Under the pieces are notes generated by a model that saw only the letters and a program-made list of their open reading frames with translations, searched no databases and was not told the origin of the DNA. DNA of 64,000 nt from Sphingomonas sp. IBVSS2. Lineage in GTDB: Bacteria > Pseudomonadota > Alphaproteobacteria > Sphingomonadales > Sphingomonadaceae. The stretch lies in assembly GCF_002127225.1 (NCBI RefSeq), contig NZ_NFUR01000002.1, positions 372,001-436,000 of the forward strand, read 5' to 3'. Below, in pieces: positions 1 through 8,457 of this stretch. Position 1 is the stretch's first letter, and each line of letters opens with the position of its first letter. Position numbers and translations under genes: made by a program.

Positions 1-1
1 G

Positions 2-244
2 ACATCGCATTTTCTCGATCTGACCAACTGCGAAGGTGCCGTCATTTCGCGATCCTATTTCCAGCGATGCAATGCGGCCCTGGTCAACGCGCCCCGGTCC
101 GCGAGTCAGGTGGTGATCTGTGACAATGTCCTGCGCGATATTCCGCAGGTCAATTCGGCCTCAAAGTCCGGCGGCTTCTCACCGGAGGAAGGCTTCAAGC
201 GATGTCGCGCCTATAATTGCGGCAATGTGAAGGGGGCTGCCTGA
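2..244 (+). CDS. C-terminal end of a right-handed beta-helix protein (partial)
   Basis: An open frame enters from the left edge and ends at a TGA at 242-244, giving 80 residues of C-terminus. The visible residues show the short rungs of a parallel beta-helix, with recurring small/aliphatic plus N/C patterns such as SYFQRCNAAL and VVICDNVL, as in pectate-lyase-like or glycosidase-like repeat proteins. Such proteins are common beside exopolysaccharide genes, where they may act as polysaccharide lyases or hydrolases. No catalytic residue can be assigned from this fragment, so the enzymatic role is inference. It lies upstream of, and in the same direction as, the polymerase-like gene that follows after about 80 bases. 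Confidence 0.5.
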   Translation, partial: TSHFLDLTNCEGAVISRSYFQRCNAALVNAPRSASQVVICDNVLRDIPQVNSASKSGGFSPEEGFKRCRAYNCGNVKGAA

Positions 245-326
245 CTGCTGGCGCGTGCCACGTTGACTCAGCTCCGATCTCTCTGCAGGTCTCTTCTTTA
301 CGAGCCTCCGCTCAACCTCCATCGCA

Positions 327-1748
327 TTGCGGAACATTTCCTTGACGCGCTTCCCTCCCGATCGACTGTTGCGCTCGGCTCATCTCTGGGTCCTGCTGGG
401 TTTTCTGGTCCTGCTGGTCCTGACCGGCGGGGGGGCGCGCGCGGACATACCGGCGCTGATGGTGCTGCGGCCTGCGGCGGCGCTCGCGCTGGGCTTCGGG
501 CTATGGTTCCTGACGCCCGAAGAGGCGCGTCGATATCGTTTCCTCCTGGCCTATGTCGCCGCCGTGGCGTTGGTGGTCGCGATTCAGCTCGTGCCGCTTC
601 CGCCCGCCATATGGCAGGCATTGCCTGGGCGGGCCATCGTGGTCGATGTCGATCGGGCGGCCGGGTTGCCGGCGCTCTGGCGGCCGATCAGCCTGGTCTC
701 CTACCAGACCTGGAATGCCTTGTTTTCGCTGCTCGTGCCGGCGAGTGTATTGGTGCTGTGCATCGGCGTGGGGCGCGAACAGCGCTTTCTGGTGTTGCCG
801 CTGCTGATCGGCATGGGCGTGCTCGGCGGCGTGCTGGGCCTGATGCAGGTGATCGGCCCGCCTGACGGGCCGCTCTATTTCTATCGCATTACCAATAATG
901 GATCTGCGGTGGGTCTGTTCGCCAATCGGAATCATCAGGCAATCTATCTCGCCTGCCTGTTTCCGATGCTGGCGGTCTATGCCGCTTCGGCGCCGGCGGG
1001 CCTCACGCTGGCGCATCGGCGCACGCGCTTCTGGTTGTGCGTGGGCGCGGGTCTGCTTTTCCTGCCTCTCCTGCTGGTGACCGGTTCCCGGCTCGGCTTG
1101 ATCGTCGGCTTGATCGGACTTGCCTCGATCCCCTTTCTTTACGCGCCGCAGCCGGATCGTTCGGCATCCTCCCGCTCGTCGCGGCGATGGTGGTATGCGG
1201 CCGGGGGCATTGCCGTGGTCGCCCTTGGTGCGTTTACGGTCTTCGCTTCGCGGGGCATCGCCGTTCAGCGACTTCTTGCCGGGAACGTCGGTGACGATGC
1301 GCGTGTGCCGCTATGGCAGACGTCGATGACGATGCTCGGCAAGTATTTCCCGTTCGGATCGGGATTCGGCTCCTTCGCCGATGTCTATCCGATCGACGAG
1401 CCTGATTGGGCGCTGCGGCCAACCTATGGCAACCATGCCCATAACGAGCTGCTCGAGGTTGCGTTGACGGGTGGAATTCTCGGCATCGCCTTGATGCTCG
1501 TCGCCGTGCTGGCCTGGGCGGTGGCGAGCTGGCGCGTCTTTCGCCGGCCGCTGCGCGAGGGGCAGGATGTGGCCTTTGGCCGGCTCGCATCGGTGTTGAT
1601 GCTTATCTTCGGCGTTGCCAGCGTCACCGACTATCCGTTGCGGACTCCCTTCCTCGCCGGCGTGCTCGCGATTTCGGCCGTCTGGCTTTGCGCGGGTGCA
1701 TATCCTTCGTCGCGGAATCCATCGAAAGCGGCGTATCGCGCGCGTTGA
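327..1748 (+). CDS. O-antigen ligase/polymerase family membrane protein (WaaL/Wzy-like)
   Basis: A 473-residue polytopic membrane protein with about ten hydrophobic segments. A large loop near residues 335-375 contains GSGFGSFADVYP and then YGNHAHNELLEV, the His-containing signature of the O-antigen ligase/polymerase superfamily (PF04932). Members either polymerise lipid-linked repeat units (Wzy) or transfer O-antigen to lipid A core (WaaL), and sequence alone does not separate these. The TTG start at 327 is weak, and another TTG at 342 is possible. It is followed after about 85 bases by the Wza-type export gene, which favours a role in assembling the same polymer. A second polymerase-like gene lies at 7049-8218 on the other strand. 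Confidence 0.75.
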   Translation: MRNISLTRFPPDRLLRSAHLWVLLGFLVLLVLTGGGARADIPALMVLRPAAALALGFGLWFLTPEEARRYRFLLAYVAAVALVVAIQLVPLPPAIWQALPGRAIVVDVDRAAGLPALWRPISLVSYQTWNALFSLLVPASVLVLCIGVGREQRFLVLPLLIGMGVLGGVLGLMQVIGPPDGPLYFYRITNNGSAVGLFANRNHQAIYLACLFPMLAVYAASAPAGLTLAHRRTRFWLCVGAGLLFLPLLLVTGSRLGLIVGLIGLASIPFLYAPQPDRSASSRSSRRWWYAAGGIAVVALGAFTVFASRGIAVQRLLAGNVGDDARVPLWQTSMTMLGKYFPFGSGFGSFADVYPIDEPDWALRPTYGNHAHNELLEVALTGGILGIALMLVAVLAWAVASWRVFRRPLREGQDVAFGRLASVLMLIFGVASVTDYPLRTPFLAGVLAISAVWLCAGAYPSSRNPSKAAYRAR

Positions 1749-1833
1749 ACGGCGCGCGGTATCGTTTCCAAAAAACAATAGCGCCACTGAGTGGTCTCCG
1801 CTAGCAGGCGCAAAATACGGCAAAAGGTGCTTG

Positions 1834-2544
1834 ATGTTGTCGAGAGCTGCAATTTGTTTGGCTGCGCTGCTGCTTGCGTCCTGCATGGGGCGTCCGCAAC
1901 TGAGCGGGGGTGCGGACGTTCATGTCATGCCCGGCGATGGACTGCCGGTGCCGACCAAGGCTGACCTGTTCGAGCAGAACCGTCCCTATCTGATCGGCCC
2001 CTTCGACAAGTTGGCGATCGACGTTTTCGGCATTGCCGATCTCAGCCAGAAGGAAGTGCAGATCGATGCGAGCGGGCGCCTGTCGTTTCCGCTGGTCGGC
2101 ACGATCGAGGCTTCGGGCAAGACCCCGGGCGAGCTGGCGGAGCTTATCGAAGCCCGTCTGCGCGCCGGCTTCGTGAAGAATCCGCAGGTTACCGTGAACC
2201 TCAAGGAAACGGTGAGCCAGGTGATCACGGTCGACGGCGAGGTGCGCGAGCCCGGATTGTATCCCGTCGTGGGTCGCATGACGCTGATGCGCGCGGTCGC
2301 CACTGCCAAGGGGCTGAGCGAATATGCGCGGATGGACGATGTCGTGGTGTTCCGCACCGTGAACGGGCAGAAGATGGCGGCGCTGTATAATCTCCGCGCG
2401 ATCCGCCGCGGTAGCTATTCTGATCCTGAACTCTACGCCAATGATGTCGTGGTCATCGGCGATTCGCAGGCGCGTCGACTCTTCAAGGACCTTCTCGCCG
2501 CTGGTACCATCCTGAGCTATGTTGCCGTTGCGGTGCTGAAGTAA
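1834..2544 (+). CDS. wza: Polysaccharide export outer membrane lipoprotein (Wza/BexD/GumB family)
   Basis: A 236-residue precursor. The ATG at 1834 is chosen because it gives a clean lipoprotein signal peptide ending in LLLASC and has an AAGG purine stretch 7 bases upstream; the open frame extends further upstream without a signal sequence. The poly-export domain (residues about 50-130; GPFDKLAIDVFGIADLS) is followed by an SLBB-type domain with ITVDGEVREPGLYPV. Family members form the periplasmic and outer-membrane exit channel for capsule or exopolysaccharide and work with a Wzc-type co-polymerase, here encoded 38 bases downstream. At 236 residues it is shorter than E. coli Wza and closer to GumB-type proteins. 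Confidence 0.9.
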   Translation: MLSRAAICLAALLLASCMGRPQLSGGADVHVMPGDGLPVPTKADLFEQNRPYLIGPFDKLAIDVFGIADLSQKEVQIDASGRLSFPLVGTIEASGKTPGELAELIEARLRAGFVKNPQVTVNLKETVSQVITVDGEVREPGLYPVVGRMTLMRAVATAKGLSEYARMDDVVVFRTVNGQKMAALYNLRAIRRGSYSDPELYANDVVVIGDSQARRLFKDLLAAGTILSYVAVAVLK

Positions 2545-2582
2545 GCGGCGTCGGTGATCCTGCGTTTTCGAAAATCGAGAAA

Positions 2583-4784
2583 ATGATGCTAGAGACCTCG
2601 AGCTCCTCCCTCCCGGGCCAGCTGAACGATGCGCGGGACGAGTCCGTTTCGCGCGGCCTCGCGATTCCGTCGTTGCTTCAGGTTTGGCATATCGTGCTGC
2701 GCTGGAAGTGGGTGATCGCGACCATCCTCATCCTGTCCCTGGTCGCCGGCCTCGTCGTTACGCTGCTCACCACTCCGCAATATACGGCGTCGGTACGGCT
2801 CGAAATCAGCCGCGAGCAGAAGAATGTGACCAACGTTCAGGGCGTGGACTCCGAACAGGTGGGTCGGGATCAGGAATTCTATCAGACGCAGTACGAGCTG
2901 CTTGGTGCCCGTTCGCTTGCCGAGCGAGTGGTCAAGACGCTGAAGCTCGACGAGCGGCGCGATTTCTTCGATCTGCACGGCGTCAAGGTGAACCCCGTAT
3001 TGTTCCCCGTGGCGCGACAGAATCTGACCGACGCACAGCGTAAATCGCGTTTCGATCTCGCCGTGCGAGTGCTGCGCGACCATGTCTCGATCCGTCCTAT
3101 CCTTCGGTCGAGTCTGGTCGATATCACTTATACTTCGGCTTCGTCGGATCTCGCCGCGACGATCGCCAACACCTGGGCGGCGCAATTCATCGCGGCGAGC
3201 ATCGATCGGCGCTATGCCTCCACCGCGGACGCGCGCACCTTTCTCGAACAGCGCCTTTCCGCGCTTCGCACCCGGCTGGAACAGTCCGAACGCGATCTCG
3301 TCAGCTATGCCGGCGACAAGGAAATCGTCGCCTTTGGCGCGACGACCGACGAAAGGGGGCGGACTCAGGCCGGGCGCACCCTTATCGAGGCGGATCTCGA
3401 AGCGCTCAATCGCGCCCTGGCCGATGCGACCGCCGCACGCATTGCCGCGCAGAGCCGGACCGGCATTCCCGCCAATGGCGTGAGTTCGGAGTCGGTCAGC
3501 AACATTGCGATCGCCAATCTGCGCCAGCGTCGTGCGGAAGTTGCCGCAGAATATGCCAAGATGCTCGTCCAGTTCGAGCCGAGTTATCCGCCGGTACAGG
3601 CGCTGCATGGTCAGGTGAGCGAGCTCGACCGGGCCATTGCGCGCGAGGAAGGCCGCGTCCGTAGCGCGGTGTCGGACGAGTATAGCAATGCGTTGAAGCG
3701 CGAGCAGGCGCTCCGCGCGCAGGTCGAACAGATCAAGCGGCAGTTCGAGCAGCAGCGCGGCAACAGCATCCAGTACAATATCTATCAGCGCGAGGCGGAT
3801 ACCAATCGCCAGCTCTATGACGCGCTGCTGCAGCGCTATAAGGAAATCGGCGTCGCCGGTGTGTCTGCGAACAACGTTTCCGTAGTGGATGCGGCAAAGG
3901 CCCCGAATGTGCCGTCTGCTCCGAAGCTGCCCATGAACCTCGCGCTTGCGCTGTTCGTTGGTATAATTCTTGCCGGCGCGGCCACGTTCGCTCTCGAGCA
4001 GATCGATGAGGGGGTTCGGGAACCGTCACAGGTCAATCGGATCCTCCAGGTTCCGCTGCTCGGCAGCGTGCCGGACGCGGGCGACGAGAACATGCTTGCC
4101 AAGCTCGCGGACGCGAAGTCCGATGTGTCGGAGGCCTATCTCTCGATCCGCTCGAGCCTCGCCTTTTCGACCGATCACGGCATGCCGCGATCGATCATGG
4201 TGACGAGTACCCGGCCGGGAGAGGGCAAGAGCGTTACGAGCTTCGCACTCGCTACCGTCCTCGGCCGGACCGGCAAGCGAGTGGTGCTGGTCGATGCTGA
4301 CATGCGCTCGCCTTCGCTTCATGGTTTTCTCGCCCTCAGCGGGAGCAAGGGCCTCAGCAACTTCCTGTCGGGAGAGAATAACGCTGCCGATCTGCTCCAG
4401 CCCACTCCGGTGAAGAATGTCACGCTGATGGCTGCCGGCCCCATGCCTCCGAGCGCGGCCGAACTGCTGAGCACCGATCGGATGCTGACCCTGGTGCCCA
4501 AGCTGCTTGAGGAGTTCGATCACGTCGTTATCGACGCCCCGCCGATCCTGGGGCTTGCTGACGCGCCGCTGCTGTCGCGTGCGGTGGAAGGCACGGTCTT
4601 CGTGATAGAGGCGGAAGGCGTCGCCGTGCGTGGCGTGAAGGCTTCGCTCGGCCGGGTCCAGGCGGTGCATGCGCATATCTTCGGTGCAGTCCTGACCAAG
4701 CTCAAGCGCCGTCAGGCGGGCTATGGCTATGGCTATGGCTATGGCTATGGCTATGGCGGTCAGGACGACAGCAAGGCGGCATAA
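2583..4784 (+). CDS. wzc: Polysaccharide co-polymerase with BY-kinase domain (Wzc-type)
   Basis: A 733-residue inner-membrane protein. The Wzz domain is bounded by transmembrane segments near residues 44-65 and 450-470, with a long coiled-coil periplasmic region containing many Glu/Arg/Gln residues. The cytoplasmic kinase domain has Walker A GEGKS (Lys549), Walker A' VLVDADMRSP and Walker B VVIDAPP. The C-terminal tail has six tyrosines in six Gly-Tyr pairs (residues 713-724), the usual autophosphorylation cluster of bacterial tyrosine kinases. Phosphorylation cycles of this tail control polymer length and export through Wza. Position directly after wza supports an operon. The tail is encoded by a perfect hexamer repeat, listed separately. 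Confidence 0.93.
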   Translation: MMLETSSSSLPGQLNDARDESVSRGLAIPSLLQVWHIVLRWKWVIATILILSLVAGLVVTLLTTPQYTASVRLEISREQKNVTNVQGVDSEQVGRDQEFYQTQYELLGARSLAERVVKTLKLDERRDFFDLHGVKVNPVLFPVARQNLTDAQRKSRFDLAVRVLRDHVSIRPILRSSLVDITYTSASSDLAATIANTWAAQFIAASIDRRYASTADARTFLEQRLSALRTRLEQSERDLVSYAGDKEIVAFGATTDERGRTQAGRTLIEADLEALNRALADATAARIAAQSRTGIPANGVSSESVSNIAIANLRQRRAEVAAEYAKMLVQFEPSYPPVQALHGQVSELDRAIAREEGRVRSAVSDEYSNALKREQALRAQVEQIKRQFEQQRGNSIQYNIYQREADTNRQLYDALLQRYKEIGVAGVSANNVSVVDAAKAPNVPSAPKLPMNLALALFVGIILAGAATFALEQIDEGVREPSQVNRILQVPLLGSVPDAGDENMLAKLADAKSDVSEAYLSIRSSLAFSTDHGMPRSIMVTSTRPGEGKSVTSFALATVLGRTGKRVVLVDADMRSPSLHGFLALSGSKGLSNFLSGENNAADLLQPTPVKNVTLMAAGPMPPSAAELLSTDRMLTLVPKLLEEFDHVVIDAPPILGLADAPLLSRAVEGTVFVIEAEGVAVRGVKASLGRVQAVHAHIFGAVLTKLKRRQAGYGYGYGYGYGYGGQDDSKAA
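4719..4754 (+). repeat. In-frame (GGCTAT)6 hexanucleotide repeat encoding the Gly-Tyr kinase tail
   Basis: Six perfect tandem copies of GGCTAT encode six Gly-Tyr pairs at the end of the Wzc-type kinase. Gain or loss of one unit keeps the frame and changes the number of phosphorylatable tyrosines by one. The same Tyr codon (TAT) and Gly codon (GGC) are used in every unit, which fits recent slippage expansion rather than independent codon choice. Confidence 0.95.
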
Positions 4785-4786
4785 AC

Positions 4787-6019
4787 ATGGCTGAGGCGCC
4801 TCCTCCAAACGCGGTTCCTCCAAGATCCTCGCGCAGTGGTCTTTATATCTATCGCGGTAGCGTGGCGGCGGCGGCACTCGCGCTCGCGATCGGCAGCGTT
4901 GCCTCGGCGATGACGGGGGTCTTTCGTGGAACTAATGCGCTGGCGGCGCTGCGGATTTCGCCGAAGGATCCGGTGGCCCTGGCCCGCGAGATCGACAACT
5001 CGCTCCTGATGGACGGAGAGACGACGCTCAAATCGGGCAGGATCGGGCCCGTGGCGCGCCAGTCGCTTGAGGGAACGGCACTCAATCCCGAAGCGGTGCG
5101 GCTGCTGGCTATCGACGCTGGCCTGCGCAACGACGCCGGGCGTTCCGCTGCGTTGCTCCGTTTGGCGGAGCGGCTCTCGCGGCGTGACCTGGGTACGCAG
5201 CTGCTGCTGATTGAGGAGCAGGTGGCCGCGGACGACGTGCCGGGAACGCTGGCCCATTATGACAAGGTCCTGCGCGCGAGTCCGCAGTCGCGGGCGTGGT
5301 TGTTCTCCACCCTGGGCGAGGCTGCATCCGATCCGGCCATGGCGGCGGAGATTGCGCGGATGTTGCGGCGCGACCCGCCCTGGCTCGGAGAATTTATCGA
5401 TTGGACCATCTTCGAAGCGGCCAAGGTCGATAATCTGGGCGGTGTCTTCGCAGTGGTGCCACCTACCGCGCCAAGGACCTGGACCGACGACCGCAAGCGC
5501 GCGCTGATCGGCAAATTTGCCGGATCTCAACCCGGGGCCGCCTTCCGGCTTTACCGTCTCTATGCGGGTGATATGGGCGACCTGGTCCGCGATGGCGCCT
5601 TCGAGCACGCTTCGCTCTATCCCCCGATCAGTTGGGAGACGGGCGGGGGCTCCGACGTGGAGGCGAGCCTTGGCCAGTCGGGCGCGGAATTCGGTGCAAG
5701 CAATGGCGGATTGGGCAAGGTGCTTTCCCAGATGCTTGCGCTCGCACCGGCCAAATATGTTCTAACGGTACGCATGCGTCATGACGTGGCCGATCCGGCG
5801 GCGGCGCCGCAATGGTCGCTGGCCTGCGTGGGCACGGGCGCGCCGATCGCGAAACTGGCGGCCGGACCAGCTTCGGACAAGCTGGCGGAGAGCCGGCTCT
5901 CGTTCGAGGTTCCGGCCGGGTGCGGGTTCCAGTGGCTGCGGCTCGAACTACACTCTGTTGAGAGCGTGTCGGGGCAGCATGGAACCGTCGAAAGAGTCCG
6001 GATCGACGCCGTGCGCTGA
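4787..6019 (+). CDS. Membrane-anchored protein of unknown function in polysaccharide operon
   Basis: A 410-residue protein starting 3 bases after the wzc stop, so probably translationally linked. It has a Pro-rich cytoplasmic N-terminus and one transmembrane segment at about residues 22-45 (GSVAAAALALAIGSVASAM). A helical, TPR-like stretch follows (residues about 60-200, repeats such as LLAIDAGLRNDAGRSAALLRLA). The C-terminal part from about residue 255 looks beta-rich, with SLYPPISWETGGGSDV and paired cysteines. That layout resembles a periplasmic protein with helical repeats followed by a carbohydrate-binding-like jelly roll, but I do not recognise the family. A role in assembly or export is inferred from location only. 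Confidence 0.7.
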   Translation: MAEAPPPNAVPPRSSRSGLYIYRGSVAAAALALAIGSVASAMTGVFRGTNALAALRISPKDPVALAREIDNSLLMDGETTLKSGRIGPVARQSLEGTALNPEAVRLLAIDAGLRNDAGRSAALLRLAERLSRRDLGTQLLLIEEQVAADDVPGTLAHYDKVLRASPQSRAWLFSTLGEAASDPAMAAEIARMLRRDPPWLGEFIDWTIFEAAKVDNLGGVFAVVPPTAPRTWTDDRKRALIGKFAGSQPGAAFRLYRLYAGDMGDLVRDGAFEHASLYPPISWETGGGSDVEASLGQSGAEFGASNGGLGKVLSQMLALAPAKYVLTVRMRHDVADPAAAPQWSLACVGTGAPIAKLAAGPASDKLAESRLSFEVPAGCGFQWLRLELHSVESVSGQHGTVERVRIDAVR

Positions 6020-6021
6020 TC

Positions 6022-7056
6022 TCAGTGCTTGCGCTTCAATGCAGGGCGCTCGACGAGATACCAGGATAGCAGCGCGGAGAGAATTGCTCCGCTTGCCGCC
6101 GTGAGGATACCTGCCACCGGGGCCATGCCCAGAAACAGCGTCAGGTTGATCAGCGGCATATGGTATAGATAGAGGCCGTACGAGAAATCGTTGCGCCCGA
6201 TATATGTCTGTACGCGTCCGGCGAACGATATCGGAAGATAGGCGAGCTTGAAGATCAGTATCGCCAGGATCAAGAAAGAGACCGGGTTTATCGAATTCTG
6301 GGCGTTGTGCTCATATCCCCCGAGCGCGAAGATCGAGACGATATAGGCGAATGGCAGTCCCCAGAGCCAGTTCGGCTTGGCCAGTGCCTTCGTCAGGCCC
6401 GGCCGCTGGGCAACGAACATGCCGATCATGAACATGTACACCCAGGGAACGAACGAGACGGCGATCAGCTTGTCGAGCAAGGAGCGTCCGCCGCCCACCC
6501 ATCCCAGGTAGAGATTGGTTGCCAGCGATGCCGCGAAGAGCATGGCGGCGATACGGGGTTTGCGCGATATCAGCCACATGAGCGGAGGGGTGAGCAGATA
6601 GAATTGCAGTTCGACTGTAATCGTCCACAGCGCGCCGTTAAGCACCCCTGCGCCAAAGCCCCGCATGAAATCGGGGTTATAGAACTGAAGGAATGTCATC
6701 TGCCCCAATACCCATCCGGCAAAATGCGCCGGCGAAAAGGACTGGGTGGCCAGATAGCCGGTTGCGGCGACCATTGCCGTCGAGAGCAGCACGCAAACGA
6801 CCAGCGCCGGATAGATGCGAAGGACGCGATTGCGAAAGAACTCGCGCAGCCCGTTCTCGCGGGTCCGCAAATAGGAGGTGGATATCAGGAAGCCGCTGAT
6901 GAAGAAGAATACGGGGACGCCGGGGATCGCCTTGAAGACGTCCGCGCCCCAGCCGGTGATCCCGTAGTGGTTGAGGCCGTGCACCACCAGGACTTGGGCA
7001 GCGGCACACAGGCGGATCAGGTTGAAATTGTTCGAATGGGCAGCAAGCTTAGGCAT
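6022..7056 (-). CDS. Acyltransferase family 3 membrane protein (OafA-like)
   Basis: A 344-residue polytopic protein of the acyltransferase-3 family (PF01757). The N-terminal signature NFNLIRLCAAAQVLVVHG includes the conserved His26, followed by GVPVFFFISGFLIS and an Arg-rich loop RENGLREFFRNRVLRIYP. About ten transmembrane helices follow, without an extra SGNH domain. Such enzymes O-acetylate or otherwise acylate sugars of O-antigens and exopolysaccharides. Its start overlaps the end of the polymerase-like gene at 7049-8218 by 8 bases, so the two minus-strand genes are co-transcribed. The likely target is the polysaccharide made by this locus (inference). Confidence 0.88.
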   Translation of the reverse strand: MPKLAAHSNNFNLIRLCAAAQVLVVHGLNHYGITGWGADVFKAIPGVPVFFFISGFLISTSYLRTRENGLREFFRNRVLRIYPALVVCVLLSTAMVAATGYLATQSFSPAHFAGWVLGQMTFLQFYNPDFMRGFGAGVLNGALWTITVELQFYLLTPPLMWLISRKPRIAAMLFAASLATNLYLGWVGGGRSLLDKLIAVSFVPWVYMFMIGMFVAQRPGLTKALAKPNWLWGLPFAYIVSIFALGGYEHNAQNSINPVSFLILAILIFKLAYLPISFAGRVQTYIGRNDFSYGLYLYHMPLINLTLFLGMAPVAGILTAASGAILSALLSWYLVERPALKRKH

Positions 7057-8218
7057 AGGAGCGCTTCGGTGACGGCAGCGCGGCGCGCTTCTTCGCCAAA
7101 GGCGCCCGGGACGGGCGGCCGAACAGCAGGAACATCGAGAAATACATCACGTCGAATGGCGTCGGGAAGAGAATCGGCTCGGTCGATGCTCGCAGCAACA
7201 GCGTTGCGAGCATCGCCATATGGAAGGCCTTCTCGGTGAGGGAAATGCGGGCGAACAGCGGCCGGAGCGCCATCAGCCCCATCAGCAGGATATAGAAAAG
7301 GCCAAGGAAATGATGCCCACGAATATAGGAATTGTGGGGGTTTCCGTTGAAGAACCGGTCGATCAGCGTATTGTCGAAGCTTGCGCCGAAAAGGATATTG
7401 AGGCCGCTCAAGCGATTCCAATATTCTTCGATCATCGCGGCGCGGGGTTCATCGTAGAGCCCGGTGCCAAGCTTGGTGTTGTTTGTGGCAAAATTGTAGA
7501 TGATCTGGTAATTCTCGGCGATCAGGAAGGCTGAGCCCAGGGCCAGCACCGCCGTGGCGGCGATTGCGTAGATGCGCGGCAGCGGGCGGAAGGCGAAGAG
7601 CAAGGAGATCAGCATGATCGCAGTGCCCGCGAGGATCGAGCCGCGCCCATAGCCCACCACGCAGATGAAGAAGGTGATCGCGCTCGTCAGAGGTGCCGCG
7701 CGGCCGCGGGCGTGCAGGTTGGCAACGCAATAGTTGATCTGGAGGCAGACGATGTAGGATGTGATGCCGTTGCTGCTCGTGCCCTCGATCATGTCCTCGA
7801 GCGGAAAATTGTCGAGACCCGCCTTGCGCAGGAACCAGAGCACGGCGCCTTGCGAGAGCAGCAATGCCAGGAGGCTCGCAGCGGCGTAGGCGCGCGGCGA
7901 CTTCGCGGCCACCAGCGCGCCCGCCAGCGTCGCGAGCACCATGGAGAAGTGCAGCGCGGATGTGGGCGTCCGGAAAACATTGATCGGCAGGATCAGCGCC
8001 GTGGCGACGAGAGCAAGGGCCAGGTAGTTCTTGTCGTCGGTGCCGAGATAGTCGATCTCTTTGTTATAGAGAACGAAAAGGCCGAAGCAGTACAGGATGA
8101 AGGCGGCCTGCAGCGCGACGAACTGCAGCGCGACCGATGTGACCATGAGGATCAGCATCGCCGCGAGGAGCAAGGTCTTCAGCTGAAGATAGTCGGAAAG
8201 ATCGATTCTGAGACGCAT
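7049..8218 (-). CDS. Polytopic membrane protein, probable Wzy-type polymerase
   Basis: A 389-residue membrane protein with roughly ten to eleven hydrophobic segments and a larger hydrophilic loop near residues 245-315. The loop holds NRLSGLNILFGASFDNTLIDRF followed by NPHNSYIRGHHFLG. An N-P-H-N-S-Y motif in the periplasmic loop just before a transmembrane helix is typical of O-antigen/capsule polymerases. Overall sequence conservation in Wzy proteins is low, so the call rests on topology, this motif and genome context. It is coupled to the acyltransferase gene downstream and divergent from the amidotransferase operon. With the gene at 327-1748 it gives the locus two polymerase/ligase candidates. 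Confidence 0.65.
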   Translation of the reverse strand: MRLRIDLSDYLQLKTLLLAAMLILMVTSVALQFVALQAAFILYCFGLFVLYNKEIDYLGTDDKNYLALALVATALILPINVFRTPTSALHFSMVLATLAGALVAAKSPRAYAAASLLALLLSQGAVLWFLRKAGLDNFPLEDMIEGTSSNGITSYIVCLQINYCVANLHARGRAAPLTSAITFFICVVGYGRGSILAGTAIMLISLLFAFRPLPRIYAIAATAVLALGSAFLIAENYQIIYNFATNNTKLGTGLYDEPRAAMIEEYWNRLSGLNILFGASFDNTLIDRFFNGNPHNSYIRGHHFLGLFYILLMGLMALRPLFARISLTEKAFHMAMLATLLLRASTEPILFPTPFDVMYFSMFLLFGRPSRAPLAKKRAALPSPKRSYA

Positions 8219-8457
8219 GCTCTTAATGCTTGTCAGCGAGGCAGGGTGCCGCCGCCATATCTGCCCTGGTGAAACCCCGGTCGGCGCCGTCGTTAGAGCA
8301 AATGCATCCGCCTGTCACCAGCACGATTGGGGTTGCTGCAGCACAAAAAACCAGGCTGGAACATGCTAAGACAACTGGCAAAACGCGACACTAGCGTCTA
8401 GAGCCCGCCCACATTGGAGGGGCCGTCCGATCGGCGAAGCGGGTGAACGGATTTATC
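8219..8457. other. Divergent intergenic region upstream of the pseudaminic acid operon
   Basis: About 240 bases separate the minus-strand polymerase-like gene from the plus-strand amidotransferase gene. The promoters of both transcription units should lie here. I see a relatively A-rich stretch around 8340-8350 but no convincing -35/-10 pair at standard spacing and no terminator. Confidence 0.4.

Noticed and set aside
1615..1833. Longer N-terminus for the Wza-type protein
   Set aside because: The frame is open upstream, but it overlaps the preceding gene and the signal peptide with lipobox begins at 1834.
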